A stretch of 54,441 nt of DNA, from NCBI RefSeq assembly GCF_018760735.1, contig NZ_JAHHZN010000026.1, positions 1-54,441 on the forward strand, read 5' to 3'. The translations under genes and the position numbers were made by a program. This stretch comes from Hymenobacter piscis (GTDB taxonomy: Bacteria > Bacteroidota > Bacteroidia > Cytophagales > Hymenobacteraceae). The notes under the pieces are model-generated. The model was not told the DNA's origin. It saw nothing but the letters and a program-made list of their open reading frames with translations, and ran no database searches. Positions 42,504 to 51,550 of this stretch are shown one piece after another (position 1 is the first letter of the stretch; each line of letters starts with the position of its first letter).

Positions 42504-45278
42504 TTAGCTCCGGGACGGTACGTGCAGGGCTTTGAACTCCGAGGGCGACACCTGGTACCGGGTTTTGAAGGCCGTGGAGAAATACGCCGGCGAGGAGAAG
42601 CCGGTCTGGTAGGCCACGTCGGCAATCAGGCTGTTTTCCTGGAGCAGCAGCTGGCGGGCCTTGGTGAGGCGAATGTTTTGCAGGTAGTCGCTCACGCCGG
42701 TGCCGAGCAGGGCCTTCATTTTGCGGTACAGCTGGTTCTGCGACACGCCCAGGCTGCGGGCAATGTCGTCCACGCTCAGGTCGGGGCGGCTCAGGTTGGC
42801 CTCGATGATGGCCGTCAGGTCGGCCAGAAACTTCTGGTCCACCCGCTGAGGAGCTACCGTGGCCGTCGTGACCGAGAGCTCGCGGCGGAAATGTTCGCGC
42901 AGCTGGTCGCGGTGACGCAGCAGGGTGCGCAGGCTCTCGAGCAGGAACGCGGGGTTGAAGGGCTTGGTCAGGTAGAGGTCGGCCCCGGCCTGCAGGCCTT
43001 CCATCTGCTGCTCGGGGGCACTGCGGGCCGTCAGCAGTACCAGCGGAATGTGGCTCGTGCGCCAGTCGCCCTTGAGGGCGGCCGTAATTTCCAGCCCGCT
43101 CAGGCCGGGCAGGCCCACGTCGCAGATAATAACGTCGGGAATGGTGTCGGTGGCCAGGCGCAGCCCGGCCGTGCCCTCGGCGGCCTCCGTCACCTGGAAA
43201 TGAGGCCGGAGCTTCTGCACCAGAAACTGCCGCACCTCGGCGTTGTCCTCAATAACGAGGGCGGTAGCGGCCGTATCGGCCGGCGCCGGATCGGGGGCGG
43301 GCTCGGGAGGCGGCAGCAGCCAGGTGGAGGGGTCCAGGGGGTTGGGCGCCGGGGTATCGGAGCGCAGCTCGGCGGGCAGTTCCCGGGGCAGCGTTACGCT
43401 GAACGTGCTGCCCTGCCCCGGCTGGCTCCGGAACGTGAGGCGGCCCTGGTGCAGGCGGGTCAGGCCCTCGGCCAACGCCAGGCCCAGGCCCGAGCCATCG
43501 GCCGAGGGCTGACTGCCCTGGTAAAACCAGCCCAGAATATGCGGCTGGTCTTCCAGGGCTATGCCGCGGCCGGTATCCTCCACGCTCACGCGCACCTGCC
43601 CGTCGGCGGCCGGCTGGATGCTGACGGTAATCTGCCCGCCATCGGGCGTGAACTTAAAGGCGTTGGAAAGCAGGTTGAAAAATACCTTGTCGAGAATATT
43701 GGCGTCGAACCAGAGATGCAGCACGGGCTCGGCGGGCAGAAACCGGAAGGTAATCCGGTGGCGGTGGGCCACCTTCTCGAATACGTCCATAATCTCGCGC
43801 ACGAAGCTCACCAGGTCGCCCTCGGTGGCCCGGACGGCCATCTTGCCCACGTCGATGCGGCGAAACTCCAGCAGCTGGTTGACCAGCTGGAGCAGGCGTT
43901 GGGTGTTGCGGTGCACCAGCTGCAGATCCTGGCGCTGGGCGGCCGGGAGGTCGGCGGAGCTGGTGAGCATCTCCTCCACCGGCCCCAGAATGAGGGTGAG
44001 CGGAGTGCGCAGCTCGTGGGAGAAGTTGGTGAAGAAGCGCAGCTTGGCCTCGTGGGCGCGGCGGGCTTCCTCACCCAGCGCGGCCAGCTGGTTGCGTTGC
44101 TGGCTGATTTCCTCGTTCTGTTTCTCCAGCTGCCGGCGGATGCGGCGGTTGGTCCGGGCCGAGTGCAGGGCCCAGCCGCCCAGCAGCACCAGAATCAGCA
44201 GACTGCCCACCAGCAGGTACACCGTGGTTTTCTGGCTGGCGTAGCGCCGCACCTGTGCCTGGTAGCGCTCCTGCTGCCGCCGCAGGGCCAGCTGCTGGGT
44301 GGCCAGCTTCTCGGTCTGCCCGCGCACGGTGCCCACGTTGGTGGAGTCGATGATCATGGTGCCGAGCAGGTTTTCCTTCTCGTAGGGCTCCTGACGCAGA
44401 ATGCGCAGGGCTGTGCGGATGGCTTCCTCCCCCCCGGTCGGGTACAGCAGCGTGGCCTGCAGGGCCCCGTCCTGCACCAGCTGCAGGCCGTTGCCCGGCC
44501 CGGGCAGCCCATCCACCCCGATAATGCGTACGGAGCGCGTACGTCCCAGCTGCCGCACCACCTGATAAGCGGCCCGGGCCATGGGGTCGTTCTGGGCAAA
44601 AATGAGCTCTACCTCCGGGTGGGCGCGCAGCAGGGCGGGCAGCTGCTGCTGCACGGCGCCGGCCCGCCAGTTGCCCTCGAGCCGGGCCACCAGCTGCAGG
44701 CGTGGATAGGCGGCCAGCGCCTGCGTAAAGCCCGTGTGGCGGTCGGTGGCCGGGGAAGAGCCCGGGGTTCCTTCAATTTCGAGCACCCGGCCGCGCTGGC
44801 CCAGCAGCTGGGCCGCGTAGTGACCGGCCGTGCGGCCCACCTCGAGGTTGTTGCCGCCCACGTAGGCCGTGTAGAGATGCGAGGCCGTGCGCCGGTCCAG
44901 AATCACCACCGGAATTCCCTGGTGGTAAGCGGCCTCGGCCAGCTCCGTGAGCGGGCCCGACTGGTTGGGGGAAATGATGAGCAGATCGACTCCCTCCCGG
45001 ATAAACTGCTGAATCTGCCGGCGCTGCCGGTCCGTGTCGTTGCGGGCGTCGCGCATCCGGAAGCGCACGTTCGGATTGAACGTCAATTCTTTCTGCATGC
45101 CGGCCAGCATGGCCTGCCGCCAGGCGTCGCCCATGGTGCACTGCGAGAAACCAATGCGAAACTCAGGCTCGGGCGGGGGCGCAGGGGCACACCCGGGCAG
45201 CAGCAGCCACAGGCACAGCAGCAGGAGCGGTCGGCAAAGCCGCTGACTTTCTGAAAAAACCTGCTTGAAAATGCCCAA
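42504..45278 (-). CDS. Hybrid two-component system sensor/regulator (HTCS) with periplasmic sugar-binding domain
   Basis: About 924 residues. Domains in order: lipobox-like signal (LLPGCAPAP); a type 1 periplasmic binding protein domain (FRIGFSQCTMGDAWRQAM to about residue 310, ribose/fructose-binder type); a TM segment (TTVYLLVGSLLILVLLGGWAL); coiled coil; HisKA with NFSHELRTPLTL; HATPase (LSNAFKFTPDGG, DTGRGIALE, GSGLGLALAEGL); a receiver domain with DVIICDVGLPGLSG; and AraC-type HTH (SQNQLYRKMKALLGTG, ADVAYQTGFSSPAYFSTAF). BT1754 of Bacteroides thetaiotaomicron has this plan and senses fructose. The start is uncertain: no ATG; the frame is open to 45350, and TTG 45278 gives a normal signal peptide. 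Confidence 0.93.
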   Translation of the reverse strand: MGIFKQVFSESQRLCRPLLLLCLWLLLPGCAPAPPPEPEFRIGFSQCTMGDAWRQAMLAGMQKELTFNPNVRFRMRDARNDTDRQRRQIQQFIREGVDLLIISPNQSGPLTELAEAAYHQGIPVVILDRRTASHLYTAYVGGNNLEVGRTAGHYAAQLLGQRGRVLEIEGTPGSSPATDRHTGFTQALAAYPRLQLVARLEGNWRAGAVQQQLPALLRAHPEVELIFAQNDPMARAAYQVVRQLGRTRSVRIIGVDGLPGPGNGLQLVQDGALQATLLYPTGGEEAIRTALRILRQEPYEKENLLGTMIIDSTNVGTVRGQTEKLATQQLALRRQQERYQAQVRRYASQKTTVYLLVGSLLILVLLGGWALHSARTNRRIRRQLEKQNEEISQQRNQLAALGEEARRAHEAKLRFFTNFSHELRTPLTLILGPVEEMLTSSADLPAAQRQDLQLVHRNTQRLLQLVNQLLEFRRIDVGKMAVRATEGDLVSFVREIMDVFEKVAHRHRITFRFLPAEPVLHLWFDANILDKVFFNLLSNAFKFTPDGGQITVSIQPAADGQVRVSVEDTGRGIALEDQPHILGWFYQGSQPSADGSGLGLALAEGLTRLHQGRLTFRSQPGQGSTFSVTLPRELPAELRSDTPAPNPLDPSTWLLPPPEPAPDPAPADTAATALVIEDNAEVRQFLVQKLRPHFQVTEAAEGTAGLRLATDTIPDVIICDVGLPGLSGLEITAALKGDWRTSHIPLVLLTARSAPEQQMEGLQAGADLYLTKPFNPAFLLESLRTLLRHRDQLREHFRRELSVTTATVAPQRVDQKFLADLTAIIEANLSRPDLSVDDIARSLGVSQNQLYRKMKALLGTGVSDYLQNIRLTKARQLLLQENSLIADVAYQTGFSSPAYFSTAFKTRYQVSPSEFKALHVPSRS

Positions 45279-45482
45279 AATCCGGATGTTTGATGTGCTC
45301 AACCGGCCAAAAGATACAAGGAATTGGTATAGACGCGGCCGGCTGCGCAACCCGGGGTAAGCTGGGCCGCCGGACCCCCACGCAAGCAGCGGCCAGTTTC
45401 CCTGTCTGCCAGACTGTTAAAGCCTCTGATCCTGAATCTGCCCCTGACTATGGCAGGCAGCCTGACCTGAGCGGCGCGTCAC

Positions 45483-45637
45483 GGAGACATCGAAAAAGTG
45501 TGGGGCCGTTGTGTCAAGCGCCTGCTAGGTTAACTCGAAAAGCCGCCATTGTTAGCAAAAGCGCTGGCCCCATCAACTGCTGCTCCCTTTCGTGCCTTGC
45601 ATACTGTCCAGCTGCCCCACACTTTTTGATGCTCTCC
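45483..45637. mobile_element. MITE-like element with 24-bp inverted ends
   Basis: ggagacatcgaaaaagtgtg (from 45483, arm to 45506) and the complementary gccccacactttttgatgct (arm 45614-45637) are near-perfect inverted repeats with a non-coding 107-bp middle. Total 155 bp. No clear target duplication. Its right end touches the NCTAGN site of an IS481 remnant (45636-45641), so it may be derived from, or have inserted next to, that element. Confidence 0.6.
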
Positions 45638-45654
45638 TAGATGTATAGTCCCAG
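45636..45654 (-). mobile_element. IS481-type right end at an NCTAGN target
   Basis: Complement of ctgggactataca at 45642-45654, preceded on the plus strand by cctaga. On the minus strand the last codons read VHHLSLGLYI then TAG, with the stop inside the target, as at 17751 and 21391. Only about ten transposase codons are left. Confidence 0.6.
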
Positions 45655-45757
45655 AGAGAGATGGTGCACGAGGGCGCCGGCGGGCGCAGCACCAACTACT
45701 GCTTGGCGCCCGAACCCGACGCCCGATAAGTCACCTGCCGACGGGGCAAGCGCGAAA

Positions 45758-45866
45758 GGGCTCACAAGGGGCTCACAGCACCGATACACCGAGCCCTAAA
45801 CCGCGCTCCCTGGCTTCTAAATACTCATCTCGCGGTAAAGCAATGGGTTCACAATGGGCTCACGGC
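45758..45866. repeat. GGGCTCACA repeats, two 22-bp units
   Basis: Units at 45758-45779 and 45845-45866 share 19 of 22 bases and are each made of two ggg(c/t)tcaca words, so four copies in all. Just before them a short frame (45661-45729, ending GGRSTNYCLAPEPDAR) looks like the tail of a lost gene. The rest of 45655-46125 has no supportable gene. Confidence 0.45.
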
Positions 45867-46125
45867 ATTGCGAAATCACTTATCTAGAAAGTCCGTTTGG
45901 TGAAATGAGGGATACAAGCCTGCACCAGCGGATGGAGCTAAAGCCCTAATAGTCATATCTTAAAGAGAATTCTCAACTCTTCAAGGTATTCCGTGCAAGT
46001 CACAACTATCACCTTTGATTCTACTTTATCTTGGATAGACTTGCTTATAATCAAACTTTCATCAGGATCAGTTCGTGCTGTGATACATCCTGTATCTGAG
46101 CAATTAAATCTAGAAAATATTTCTT

Positions 46126-46263
46126 TATAGCGGTTTCGCGGATGGTCCGGTCACTGGCCTTTGCTGGTCGCAATTGCAGAAACGGAACACCGATTCTCCT
46201 GATTCATGAAGCGTCTCAGTAGCTTCCTGAATGACTGGTCGAACCGTCCGCGAAACCGCTATA
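46126..46263. mobile_element. MITE with 17-bp perfect inverted ends
   Basis: tatagcggtttcgcgga at 46126-46142 and its exact complement at 46247-46263; the similarity continues inward with mismatches for about 8 bp. The interior is non-coding. TATA occurs at each outer edge, so the target duplication may be TA or TATA. Total length 138 bp. The transposase that moves it is not identified. Confidence 0.75.
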
Positions 46264-46427
46264 TAACCTCCATATGGGCTTGAAGGACTATAACTAGGGT
46301 ACTTCGGTGCACTCTGTCTGAAAAAAAGGAGGTCAATGGTTTACGTAATAGGTCCGGACCTCAGGAGCGAAAGAACGGATGGACTGGAAGCGTAATGGCA
46401 CCCGGTTGGACTTCTGACCGGCTACCG

Positions 46428-47610
46428 TCAGCTGTTGCGTAAGCGTTCCTGCTCCTCTCGTACCAACTGCTGCAGCTCTTCTTCCGATGGCAGGTTCATC
46501 CGGTATTTGCTCACAAACACTTGCTCGGCCATGCCCGTAGTCGCATAGCGCACAAGGGTGTCGTTTTTTTGGGCACACAGAATGAGTCCCACCGGTGGAT
46601 TGTCGCCTTCGCTCATCTCCTGCTCCCGGTAGTAGTTCAGGTACACGTTCATCTGCCCCGCGTCGGCATGGCTGAATGCCCCGATCTTCAGGTCTACCAG
46701 CACGTGACACTTCAGAATGCGGTGATAAAAGATCAGGTCAATGAAGTAGTGCACGTTGTCGAAGGTGATGCGCTTTTGCCGGGCCTCAAAACAGAAGCCC
46801 CGCCCCAGTTCCACCAGAAACGTCTGCAGGTGCGCAATAATCGCCGCCTCCAGGTCGCTCTCGCTGTAGCTGGCCCGTTGCTCCAGCCCTAAAAATTCCA
46901 ACACGTAAGGGTTTTTCACCACATCGGTCACCGACAGCGGCTGCGTGCCGGCGTGGCCGGCCAGCACCGCCGCTTTATCGGTCGAGAGCCCCGTGCGCTC
47001 GTACAGCGCCGACTCAATGGCGCGCTTCAGCTCCCGCACCGACCAGCTGTTTTTCACCGCCTGTACCTCATAAAACGCCCGCTGCACCGGCCGGTCCAGG
47101 GCCAGGAACTCCAGAAAGTGTGAGAAGCTCAGCCGGCTCAGCAGCAACTCCGGTGCCAGGCCGGGCAGGGCATGCGGGCCGCTGGCCAGGGCCGACACGG
47201 CCGTTGGGAAAGGCTTGGACGCATCCAATAGACCAGCTTGTTGCAATTCCGCAGACACAGTCTGCAGAATTAGAGGGGTAGGCCCGGTAAAACTCGCGGC
47301 ACTGGTAAAGTCGCCGTTCTACGAGCCCTTTGACGCCGTACAACTGCCGCGCCAGCTCCGACAGCAGCCGCTCACCGTACTCGGCCCGGTGGCTGCCGCC
47401 TTGTTCCTACTCGGCAATGTGCCAGTCGATAAGCCAGTTGCGCACCGTCAACCAATAGTTTACCTGTTGGGCAGCCGCCCGCTGCGTTTGCGCGTGCAGC
47501 TGCCCAATATGTTGCGCTAGCAGCGAAAGCGTGCGTTCTTCCATCGGGACCAAGTTACGCTTGTCCAGTGAGTCGGCCGCAAGGCCGGCAGCTACAAAAA
47601 AGCGGATCAT
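46428..47610 (-). pseudogene. Broken DUF1016 (YhcG-type) PDDEXK nuclease gene
   Basis: The N-terminal DUF1016_N part (from ATG 47610: NYWLTVRNWLIDWHIAE) is cut by a TAG at 47407-47409, continues as EQGGSHRAEYGERLLSELARQLYG, then loses the frame at the C-run near 47286-47290 and goes on as LQTVSAELQQAGLLDAS to the C-terminal nuclease core. The core is intact: YFIDLIFYHRILKCHVLVDLKIG with Asp and D.K, and GQMNVYLNYYREQE. Two lesions make a full product unlikely, but the C-terminal 276 residues can be read from an internal start (47258). This family is linked to DNA repair or defence; here it stands alone. Confidence 0.8.
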
Positions 47611-47734
47611 AGCGAAAACTTGCCTCTGGCTATTGTTCTCGGAAACAGTCCGAAGATAAATGCGCTCCGGTCAAAACAAGGAGCGGTAACATGATCTGCG
47701 GAACTGCTCTGTTCTCGGGCAACCGCGCTGGCCT

Positions 47735-47872
47735 TTGAGCAAGAAGGCGCGCACGGATACCCGCTCGTTAACCGGACAAACCCTGTGGTACGAAGGCATC
47801 GAATACCGCACCTGCACCAAGCTCTCGGGTCAAAGCATCGATTCGTTTTGGGCATTCACTCGCTTGAAGTGA
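47735..47872 (+). CDS. Possible small protein or gene remnant, 45 aa
   Basis: From TTG 47735 to TGA 47870-47872 a short frame of natural composition: SKKARTDTRSLTGQTLWYEG, IEYRTCTKLSGQSIDSFWAF and TRLK. Not recognised. It lies in the 417-bp gap between the broken DUF1016 gene and the Fic gene and could be a tail of a lost gene. The rest of the gap holds only the Fic promoter. Confidence 0.3.
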   Translation: MSKKARTDTRSLTGQTLWYEGIEYRTCTKLSGQSIDSFWAFTRLK

Positions 47873-47913
47873 ATAGCTCCTATTTTTGAACGGATCAATT
47901 TCAAGACCCGAGC

Positions 47914-47965
47914 CTTTGTAAGGGAAAAGTGATTTCTTTTACAAAGGGTGATTGGCTTTGCAAAG
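47914..47965. promoter_or_regulatory. CTTTGTAA/TTACAAAG operator-like words before the Fic gene
   Basis: ctttgtaa (47914-47921) and its complement ttacaaag (47939-47946) form a dyad; a palindrome ctttgcaaag (47956-47965) follows. They lie 60-115 bp upstream of the Fic start. Fic proteins with a C-terminal winged helix can autoregulate, so these may be its own sites (inference). Confidence 0.45.
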
Positions 47966-48027
47966 AAATACCGGGTTTCTTTACACAGCCTACGGGGCTT
48001 TACCCGTGGCGCTTTTCCCTTCCCTTC

Positions 48028-49092
48028 ATGCCGACTGCCTGGCAACCTTCTCCGCTGCCGCCCACCGCCGAACTGGAAACGCGCGCCGTGCTCAAAAAAC
48101 TGCCCGCGGCGCACCGGGCCCTGGCCGAACTCAAGGGCTTGGTGGCCGCCATTCCCAACGAGAGCCTGCTGCTCGACACGCTGCCTTTGCAGGAGGCCAA
48201 AGACAGCTCGGCCATCGAAAACATCGTCACCACCCACGACGAACTCTTCAACGCCGAACTCCAACTGGGCGACTCGCCCGCGGCCAAGGAGGTACAGCGC
48301 TACGCGGCGGCCCTGCGCCTGGGCACGGCGCTGGTCCAGCAGCACGGGTTTTTGAGTACCAACCACATCGCCCGCATCCAGCAGGAACTCAAGCGCGACG
48401 GCGGGGGCTACCGCAAGCTGCCGGGCACCGCCCTCAAGAACCAGCGGGGCGAGGTGGTGTACACGCCCCCGCAGGACCCGGCTGTCATCCTGGACCTGAT
48501 GGGCAACCTGGCCCAGTACCTCAACGACGACACCGTGCACGAGGTGGATCCCCTGGTGAAAATGGCCGTGCTCCATTTCCAGTTCGAGAGCATCCACCCC
48601 TTTTACGACGGCAACGGCCGCACGGGGCGTATCCTCAACATCGTGTACCTGGTGCTCAAGGGCTTGCTCGACCTGCCCGTCCTCTACCTGAGCCGCTTCA
48701 TCACCCAGCACAATGCCGACTACTATCGCCACCTGCAGGCCGTGCGCGACACCGGCGACTGGGAGCCGTGGCTGCTGTATATGCTCACCGGCGTGGAACA
48801 GACCGCCCGGCAGAGCATTGCCTTGATCACGGCCCTACGCGCCCTGATGCAGGAGACGAAGCAGCGGCTGCGGCCCTACAAGTTCTACAGCCAAGACCTG
48901 CTCAACAACTTGTTCCGACACCCCTACACCCGCATCGAATTCGTGCAGCAGGAACTGCAGGTGAGCCGGCCCACGGCGGCGGGTTACTTGAACAAATTAG
49001 CCGAGGACGGCGTGCTGGTCAAGCAAAAGCACGCCAACTCCAACTACTACGTCAACCAGCCCCTGTTTGAGCTGTTAGCCCAACTGGGATAA
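48028..49092 (+). CDS. Fic family protein (AMP transferase) with winged-helix C-terminus
   Basis: A 354-residue class II Fic protein that transfers AMP from ATP to target proteins. The N-terminal inhibitory helix has SSAIEN (residues 60-65, Glu64), matching (S/T)xxxE(G/N). The active site HPFYDGNGRTGR (His190 to Arg201) is intact. The region YTRIEFVQQELQVSRPTAAGYLNKLAEDGVL near the end is a winged helix-turn-helix. Start ATG 48028 (MPTAWQPSPLPP) fits the family; the frame is open 33 codons further up. No separate antitoxin is seen. Stand-alone Fic proteins of this group are often regulatory rather than toxic. Confidence 0.93.
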   Translation: MPTAWQPSPLPPTAELETRAVLKKLPAAHRALAELKGLVAAIPNESLLLDTLPLQEAKDSSAIENIVTTHDELFNAELQLGDSPAAKEVQRYAAALRLGTALVQQHGFLSTNHIARIQQELKRDGGGYRKLPGTALKNQRGEVVYTPPQDPAVILDLMGNLAQYLNDDTVHEVDPLVKMAVLHFQFESIHPFYDGNGRTGRILNIVYLVLKGLLDLPVLYLSRFITQHNADYYRHLQAVRDTGDWEPWLLYMLTGVEQTARQSIALITALRALMQETKQRLRPYKFYSQDLLNNLFRHPYTRIEFVQQELQVSRPTAAGYLNKLAEDGVLVKQKHANSNYYVNQPLFELLAQLG

Positions 49093-49252
49093 CCCGCGCT
49101 GCCAGGCGAGAGTGAACGCCACGACACCGGCATAGACTTTCCAAATCACCGTCTGGCTGCACTACAGATCACACGACTGTTTCGCGCCCCGAATCATTGC
49201 CGTGGTGCTACGGGTGCGCACCGGGGGCCGGTACTTGGGGGCCGGAACGTGC

Positions 49253-49837
49253 TTAGAATTTGCAGTCGAAACGGCCTTCGGTGACGCGCACGGTGGCCCC
49301 GCCCGATGGGTTGCGGGCCGTGAACTCAAACGTGCCCGACACGATGCGGGCTACGGTATCGAGCCGGGTCACAACGACGCGGCCAGGCGTTGCGGGGCCC
49401 GTGCGCATTTCTTGGTCCGGGGGGGTCTGGTAGTAGGTGAAAGCCGCGTAAGCGATGGGCCCGTTGATGACCAGCCCGTCGTATCTCTGGTCGAGCACCA
49501 CGGTGCCTGGCCGGGTAATGCCGGGCAACTCCAGGCGCAGGTAGGTCCGGCTATGCACATGCGACTCGTCGTCGATTTGCTTGTCGAATGACAGCGAGAG
49601 GTGGTGCGCGGGGGGACGGACCACGCCCCACCTGGCGCGCACGGCTGATAGGGGGGCTCCGCTCATCGCCTGTGCGTTGGTGCGGGCGACCCAGGGGAGG
49701 CCGTCCACGCGGCAGCCGGCGGTGTTCGCGCCGGTTTGGGTGGCGTCTGGCATCTTATCCTCGGGCGCGGGTGGCGAGTAGCACTGGGTCAGGCCCAGTA
49801 GGGAACCCAGCAGCAGAAGGGACGGGCGGAAGGACAT
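49253..49837 (-). CDS. Small lipoprotein of unknown function (DUF6252-like)
   Basis: A 194-residue protein with signal peptide and lipobox-like GLTQC (Cys19). The mature part is a beta-rich domain: CRVDGLPWVARTNA (a usual opening of this group), RTYLRLELPGI, YAAFTYYQTPPDQE and the closing VVVTRLDTVARIVSGTFEFTA...TEGRFDCKF. Proteins of this sort are frequent in Hymenobacter-like genomes; function unknown. A 5'-truncated paralog is at 21397-21831. Start ATG 49837. The spacer 49838-50036 has a gcgtttaccttg word near 49949 like a -7 box but no gene. Confidence 0.75.
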   Translation of the reverse strand: MSFRPSLLLLGSLLGLTQCYSPPAPEDKMPDATQTGANTAGCRVDGLPWVARTNAQAMSGAPLSAVRARWGVVRPPAHHLSLSFDKQIDDESHVHSRTYLRLELPGITRPGTVVLDQRYDGLVINGPIAYAAFTYYQTPPDQEMRTGPATPGRVVVTRLDTVARIVSGTFEFTARNPSGGATVRVTEGRFDCKF

Positions 49838-50036
49838 GGCGGAACGGGCGGGAATAAACGCGGCCGTAAACGTACACCTTCCGTCGTTCCCACCACCCTA
49901 TATTCCACTTTACGACATGGCGCGAGCCGAGGTCGAAAGCAACTCGCGTTTACCTTGCTACCCTTTGACTAAACTCTGCTTGAAGACACTACAGGCCCAA
50001 AACATGGGTACTGAAGGCCTGCAGGAGGAATAGATA

Positions 50037-51151
50037 ACTGATGTTACGCGCTACATTGTAGTTGACTAAGCTCAATCCGCGATGACTTGTACGCTCGATT
50101 TGTATACGGATTACCTGATTAGCTCGACGGGTCAAACCTCGGCGACCGGCTTGTCGCGCTTGCTGGCCGGCGCCGTCAGCCACGATCAGGTAACGCGCTG
50201 GTTGACGACCTCTTATTTGGACTCGCAGCAAGTGTGGGCCGCCGCCAAGCCTCTCATTCGGCGGGCTGAGCGCCAGCGCCCGGCCGAGGAGTTTGCCGTA
50301 CTAATTGTGGATGACTGCGTGCTGGAAAAGGCCCACACGGACCCGAGCGCGCTGATCTGCACCCACTGGGACCACAGCGTGGGGCCGTTTCGTGAAAGGG
50401 CTCAATTTCGTGAGCTTGCTCTATCAAAGCGACGGCTTAGCCCTGCCCATTGCCGTGGAACTCATCGAGAAAACAGAGGCCGTGGTGGATGCCAAAACGC
50501 AGAAAACGAAGTTCAAATGCAAGTTGACCAAGAAGGAGTACCTGCGGGCCATGTTGCGCGTAGCCCAGCAGCAGGTGGCCTACCGCTATTTGCTGGCCGA
50601 CAGTTGGTACGCCTCGGCCGAGAACATGAATACGGTGCGCGCGTTAGGTCACCACTTCGTGCTGGCGCTCGAATCCTCGCGCACGGTAGCCCTGAGTGAA
50701 GAAGGGCGGGCAGCGGGCCAGTTTCAGGCCCTCGATACGCTGACTTTTCCCGATGAACAGCCCCTGCGCGTCTGGTTGCGTTCCGTCGAGTCGGCGGTAC
50801 TCGTGAGCCGGCACGTCTTTACAAACAAAGATCAATCGCAGGGTGTGTTATAGCTGGTCAGCAGTGATACGACGCTGAGCTACGCCCAACTGACGACGAT
50901 TTACCAAAGACGGTGGAAAGTCGAGGAGTACCATAAATCGCTCAAACAGAACACGTCGCTGGGCAAATCGCCCACGAAAACACCCGACACCCAAGCCAAT
51001 CACTTCTTCGCGTCTATGCTGGCCTACACCAAGTTGGAAGTGCTCAAGCTGAAAGTAGGCATCGGCCATTTCCGGCTCAAAGCCCAACTCTACTTGGTCG
51101 GCCTCCAAGCTATGCATCGTGAACTCGCTACGCTCTCCGCGTAACATCAGT
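50037..51151. mobile_element. IS element with 14-bp inverted ends, decayed transposase
   Basis: actgatgttacgcg at 50037-50050 and its exact complement at 51138-51151 bound 1115 bp; ata occurs on both outer sides and may be the target duplication. It carries one IS4/IS701-like DDE transposase gene that is broken. The right repeat contains the TAA stop of the gene. Confidence 0.75.
50082..51144 (+). pseudogene. IS4/IS701-like transposase with one frameshift and one TAG
   Basis: From ATG 50082, MTCTLDLYTDYLISSTG with the first Asp in FAVLIVDDCVLEKAH. An extra base near 50385-50390 shifts the frame (SVGPFRERA should read SVG, F, VKGLNFVSLLYQ). The second Asp is in YRYLLADSWYASAENM. A TAG at 50851-50853 follows DQSQGVL, and the same frame continues as LVSSDTTLSYAQLTTIYQRRW, then KVEEYHKSLKQNTSL with the Glu, ending LSA and TAA. 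The DDE triad is complete over the pieces. Family name from the Y..RW.VEE.HKSLKQ pattern; exact family uncertain. Confidence 0.78.
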
Positions 51152-51154
51152 ATA

Positions 51155-51328
51155 GTAAGCCTGCGCCTACGCCAGGGCCAGGCCCGGCGCGCCCTGCCCC
51201 TGGGCCCGGAACTCAACCAAATGTTTTAGGCGCAATTTAGCTTTTGGCAAGGCTGGTTGGAATTGGGTCCTACGACATACCGCTACGAACTGCGCGTGAG
51301 CCCCGGCCTAGCGCTCAACGACGATTAA
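51155..51328 (+). pseudogene. Unidentified gene tail with an in-frame TAG
   Basis: Behind the IS a frame reads SLRLRQGQARRALPLGPELN, then MF, TAG (51227-51229), AQFSFWQGWLELGPTTYRYE, LRVSPGLALNDD and TAA (51326-51328). Natural composition on both sides of the TAG suggests one former gene end. Not recognised. Confidence 0.4.
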
Positions 51329-51550
51329 TCGGACGTACAGGGCTGCGATACGAAAAATTTCTGCGCCTACGAATAAATGGATAACGCTCCTTTTTTTCAA
51401 ACAGCGTGCGTTCAAGCCAGGACCGTTTTCGCAAACTAGAAAAATGGTTTCTTGGTGGTAAACGACACCACTATCCACAACGAACGGAGGATTCCGAAAG
51501 GCGCGCCTTTCAAATTTGGTCACTCCAAGCCCATGCCCCCCCGTACCGCC

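Noticed and set aside
42522..45254. 910-codon frame on the plus strand
   Set aside because: Antisense to the hybrid sensor gene, whose domains are complete; shadow frame.
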